The position numbers and the translations under genes are program-made. A stretch of 64,000 bases of DNA, taken from assembly GCF_000350165.1 (NCBI RefSeq), contig NZ_CAUI01000023.1:496001-560000 (forward strand), given 5' to 3'. Position 1 is the first letter of the stretch. Each line of letters starts with the position of its first letter. Source of the DNA: Halanaerobium saccharolyticum subsp. saccharolyticum DSM 6643 (GTDB lineage: Bacteria; Bacillota; Halanaerobiia; Halanaerobiales; Halanaerobiaceae). The notes beneath the pieces are model-generated. The model was not told where the DNA came from, searched no databases, and saw only the letters and a program-made list of their open reading frames with translations. Shown piece after piece: positions 62,089 through 64,000 of the stretch.

Positions 62089-63870
62089 TTAATCAACAAT
62101 TTGATTTAATTTGATTATTTTTTCAAGCTCTAATTTAAATTCTCTATTTTCATCCAGCAGACCATTTTTTTCCTGTTCAACATCAGTCAGCTGGGTATAA
62201 CAATAACCTTCAAATTCTTCAACATCTTTAATCACTTCCAGCTGCTGCTTAATTCTCTGATTCAATTCTTCTTTATTTTGAACCTGTTCCCCATAGCCCC
62301 AGCCTTCTTTATCCTGAAAAGCAATACCTCCAAACTCACTAAAAATTATCGGCTGACCCTGATACTGATAATTATCAGCCATAATAAATTTACCACCAGT
62401 AATATATTCTTGATCATTAAAGACTTTTTTATTCTGCAGCAATTTTTCCATGTTTTCAACATATGTTTCTCGAAGCTGAGCAGTACTTTCTACATAATCA
62501 TGAAAGCTTATAATATCAGAAATAGTATGCTCCCAGCCGTCATTAGCAATCACTGGCCTCTCTTGATCAATGCTCTTTGTCAAATGGTAAATACTTTCAG
62601 TAAAATGCTGCTGTTTTTTATTATGACTAACAGCTTCAATCCCCCAGGATTCATTGAAAGGAACCCAGCAAATAATTGAAGGATGATTATATAATTCTTT
62701 AACTACCCGCTGCCACTGAGAACTAAAATTTTCTACAGCCTGATCATTATACTGATAACTAGAACCTATCTCGGCCCAGACTAAAAGCCCTAACTTATCA
62801 GCCCAGTAGTAAAAGCGATCATCTTCAATTTTTTGATGTTTACGGACTCCATTAAAACCCATTTTTTTAGTCAGTTCCAGGTCTTTTTTTAGTGCCTGAT
62901 CAGAGGGAGGGGTAATTAAAGACTCGGGCCAGTATCCCTGATCAAGGATTAATTTCTGATAAAGAGGCTGATTATTTAAAAATATCTTATTAGCTTCTAT
63001 AGAAATTTTTCTCAGGCCAAAATAGGAATCAATTTGATCTACAACTTCATCATTTTTATATAAGATAAGCTTTAGATCATATAAATTTGGACTCTCGGGA
63101 TGCCAGATTTTAATCTCATTCTCTTGATCTTCAAGCTTAACTTTAAAATTATAATTATTTTTTTTAACTTCCAGCTCAAATTGATTAATTAACTGACCTT
63201 CAAATTCTATTCTGCTTATTAATTTATAGTTTTCAGCTTCAAAACCTTCTCCCTCAAAATTATAATCCAGTTCTACTTCTTTTTGATCAAGATAAGGGGT
63301 TATTTTAAGATTTTCAAGATAGAGATTCTGATCCACAAATTCCAGCCAGACTGTCTGCCAGATACCGGTAGTCCTGGTATACCAGCAGAGGAAATTATCT
63401 TTTTTATAAGTCTGCTTACCCCGGGGCTGAGTTTTAGAAAGTGAATCTTCAACTTTAACTACAATATTATTTTTATCCTGATAATTAATAAAGTCACTTA
63501 TATCAAATGAAAATGAATCATAGCCTCCCTGATGGCTGCCGGCAAAACTGCCGTTAATCCAGACTTTAGTTAAATAATCTACAGCTGCGAAGTTCAAAAT
63601 TGTTTTTTGTGCTTGCTCAGCATTAACTTCAAAAGTTCTCTGATACCAGATATAATTATGTTCACTTCGATCAGCAATGCCGCTGGCTTTAGTTTCAAAA
63701 GTAAAAGGCACAGTTATTTCCTGCCCCAGTTCTTTATTCTGGTACCACTTATTTTTTTCACCCTGATTTTGATCATCAAAGTCGAAATTCCAGCTTCCAT
63801 TTAAATTTTGCCAATTCTGTCTCTGAAACTGGGGTTTCGGATGTTCCGGCCTCGGTATTCTATTTCCCAT
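62089..63870 (-). CDS. GH2 glycosidase, beta-glucuronidase/galactosidase-like
   Basis: A 593-residue compact GH2 enzyme. Sugar-binding jelly roll (PRPEHPKPQFQRQNWQNLNG, GSFAGSHQGGYDSFSFDIS), Ig-like domain, then TIM barrel with GVRKHQKIEDDRFYYWADKL. Acid/base Glu in CWVPFNESWGIEA (about 406) and nucleophile Glu in IIFSEFGGIAFQDK (about 511). Length and pattern resemble the short GH2 group often called beta-glucuronidase/galactosidase-like in Firmicutes. No signal peptide. AGGAGG lies six bases before the ATG. It follows another ABC permease gene by about 80 bases, so a second uptake operon is likely upstream of the window's end. Confidence 0.9.
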   Translation of the reverse strand: MGNRIPRPEHPKPQFQRQNWQNLNGSWNFDFDDQNQGEKNKWYQNKELGQEITVPFTFETKASGIADRSEHNYIWYQRTFEVNAEQAQKTILNFAAVDYLTKVWINGSFAGSHQGGYDSFSFDISDFINYQDKNNIVVKVEDSLSKTQPRGKQTYKKDNFLCWYTRTTGIWQTVWLEFVDQNLYLENLKITPYLDQKEVELDYNFEGEGFEAENYKLISRIEFEGQLINQFELEVKKNNYNFKVKLEDQENEIKIWHPESPNLYDLKLILYKNDEVVDQIDSYFGLRKISIEANKIFLNNQPLYQKLILDQGYWPESLITPPSDQALKKDLELTKKMGFNGVRKHQKIEDDRFYYWADKLGLLVWAEIGSSYQYNDQAVENFSSQWQRVVKELYNHPSIICWVPFNESWGIEAVSHNKKQQHFTESIYHLTKSIDQERPVIANDGWEHTISDIISFHDYVESTAQLRETYVENMEKLLQNKKVFNDQEYITGGKFIMADNYQYQGQPIIFSEFGGIAFQDKEGWGYGEQVQNKEELNQRIKQQLEVIKDVEEFEGYCYTQLTDVEQEKNGLLDENREFKLELEKIIKLNQIVD

Positions 63871-63951
63871 ATGCTACCTCCTAAAAAAATCAACCTTAGA
63901 TTACGAAAATATTTATCTTTTCTTAATTTTAATAAGTACTCTGCAAGAAAG

Positions 63952-64000
63952 TTAACCTTTAATTCCTGTAAATTTAATTCCCTGAATAATCTGCTTCTGG
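63952..64000 (-). CDS. C-terminal end of an ABC sugar permease, cut by window edge
   Basis: Sixteen codons at the edge give QKQIIQGIKFTGIKG and a stop, the usual end of MalG-like CUT1 permeases (QK...QG...GA/TVKG). It indicates a second sugar ABC operon upstream of the GH2 gene. Confidence 0.7.
   Translation of the reverse strand, partial: QKQIIQGIKFTGIKG

Noticed and set aside
62278-62679. 133-residue plus-strand frame over the GH2 gene
   Set aside because: Antisense to the catalytic barrel with intact GH2 active-site residues; no domain or binding site.

Overview
The window comes from an AT-rich bacterium with mostly AGGAGG/GGAGG ribosome binding sites. Its proteins mix Firmicute-type genes (BglG/LicR-type PTS regulator, WalK-like kinase) with signs of an outer membrane: an OmpH/Skp-like exported protein, and TRAP and sugar-binding proteins with plain signal peptides instead of lipoboxes. 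With two Na+/H+ antiporters of different families this best suggests an anaerobic, saccharolytic, diderm, halophilic Firmicute such as Halanaerobium. That assignment is inference; no rRNA or tRNA gene was seen.

Region 1 (1-15,050) is an accessory island. It starts at the end of a polysaccharide gene (rfbH-like, cut by the window edge) and ends at a small tyrosine recombinase. Between them are a SMEK-domain gene, a MntA-HepT pair flanked by direct repeats, an Rpn nuclease gene broken by one in-frame TAG, and an XRE repressor gene interrupted by an IS200/IS605-type TnpB-only element. There are also several antitoxin-like genes without visible toxins, a nucleotidyltransferase paired with a winged-helix regulator, and an AAA-ATPase with a degenerate nuclease tail facing an unknown 414-residue gene. 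The island closes with a tandem MntA/HepT pair plus a fused MntA-HepT protein, and a VapBC pair. Gene-free stretches at 1.7-2.5 kb and 6.9-7.4 kb are rich in inverted repeats.

Region 2 (15.2-40.1 kb) is housekeeping and metabolic: a two-component system behind a secreted 5'-nucleotidase-C/LysM protein, an OmpH-like protein, an EamA exporter, and a fructose-type PTS operon led by its own regulator. It continues with a HAD phosphatase, NhaC and SLC13 transporters, an aldo-keto reductase, a very large phosphorylase-like glycoside enzyme, MATE and MFS transporters, glycerate kinase, a CPA2 antiporter and a glycerate-dehydrogenase-like enzyme.

Region 3 (40.3-52.1 kb) opens with a cyclic-di-GMP class I riboswitch in front of a small unknown gene. 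Next is a hexuronate operon (TRAP DctPQM, KduI, KduD) under an IclR regulator with two matching operator candidates, then a LacI regulator, a nitroreductase, WrbA, DUF2892, DUF362 and an aminotransferase.

Region 4 (52.2-64 kb) is an oligosaccharide utilisation locus: a CUT1 ABC importer, a LacI repressor, GH2 beta-galactosidase, GH3 and a second GH2 enzyme, plus the end of another ABC permease. Three near-identical TTTAAAACGTTTTAAA palindromes tie the importer, repressor and GH3-lacZ promoters into one regulon. Starts were re-chosen by ribosome binding site where noted.
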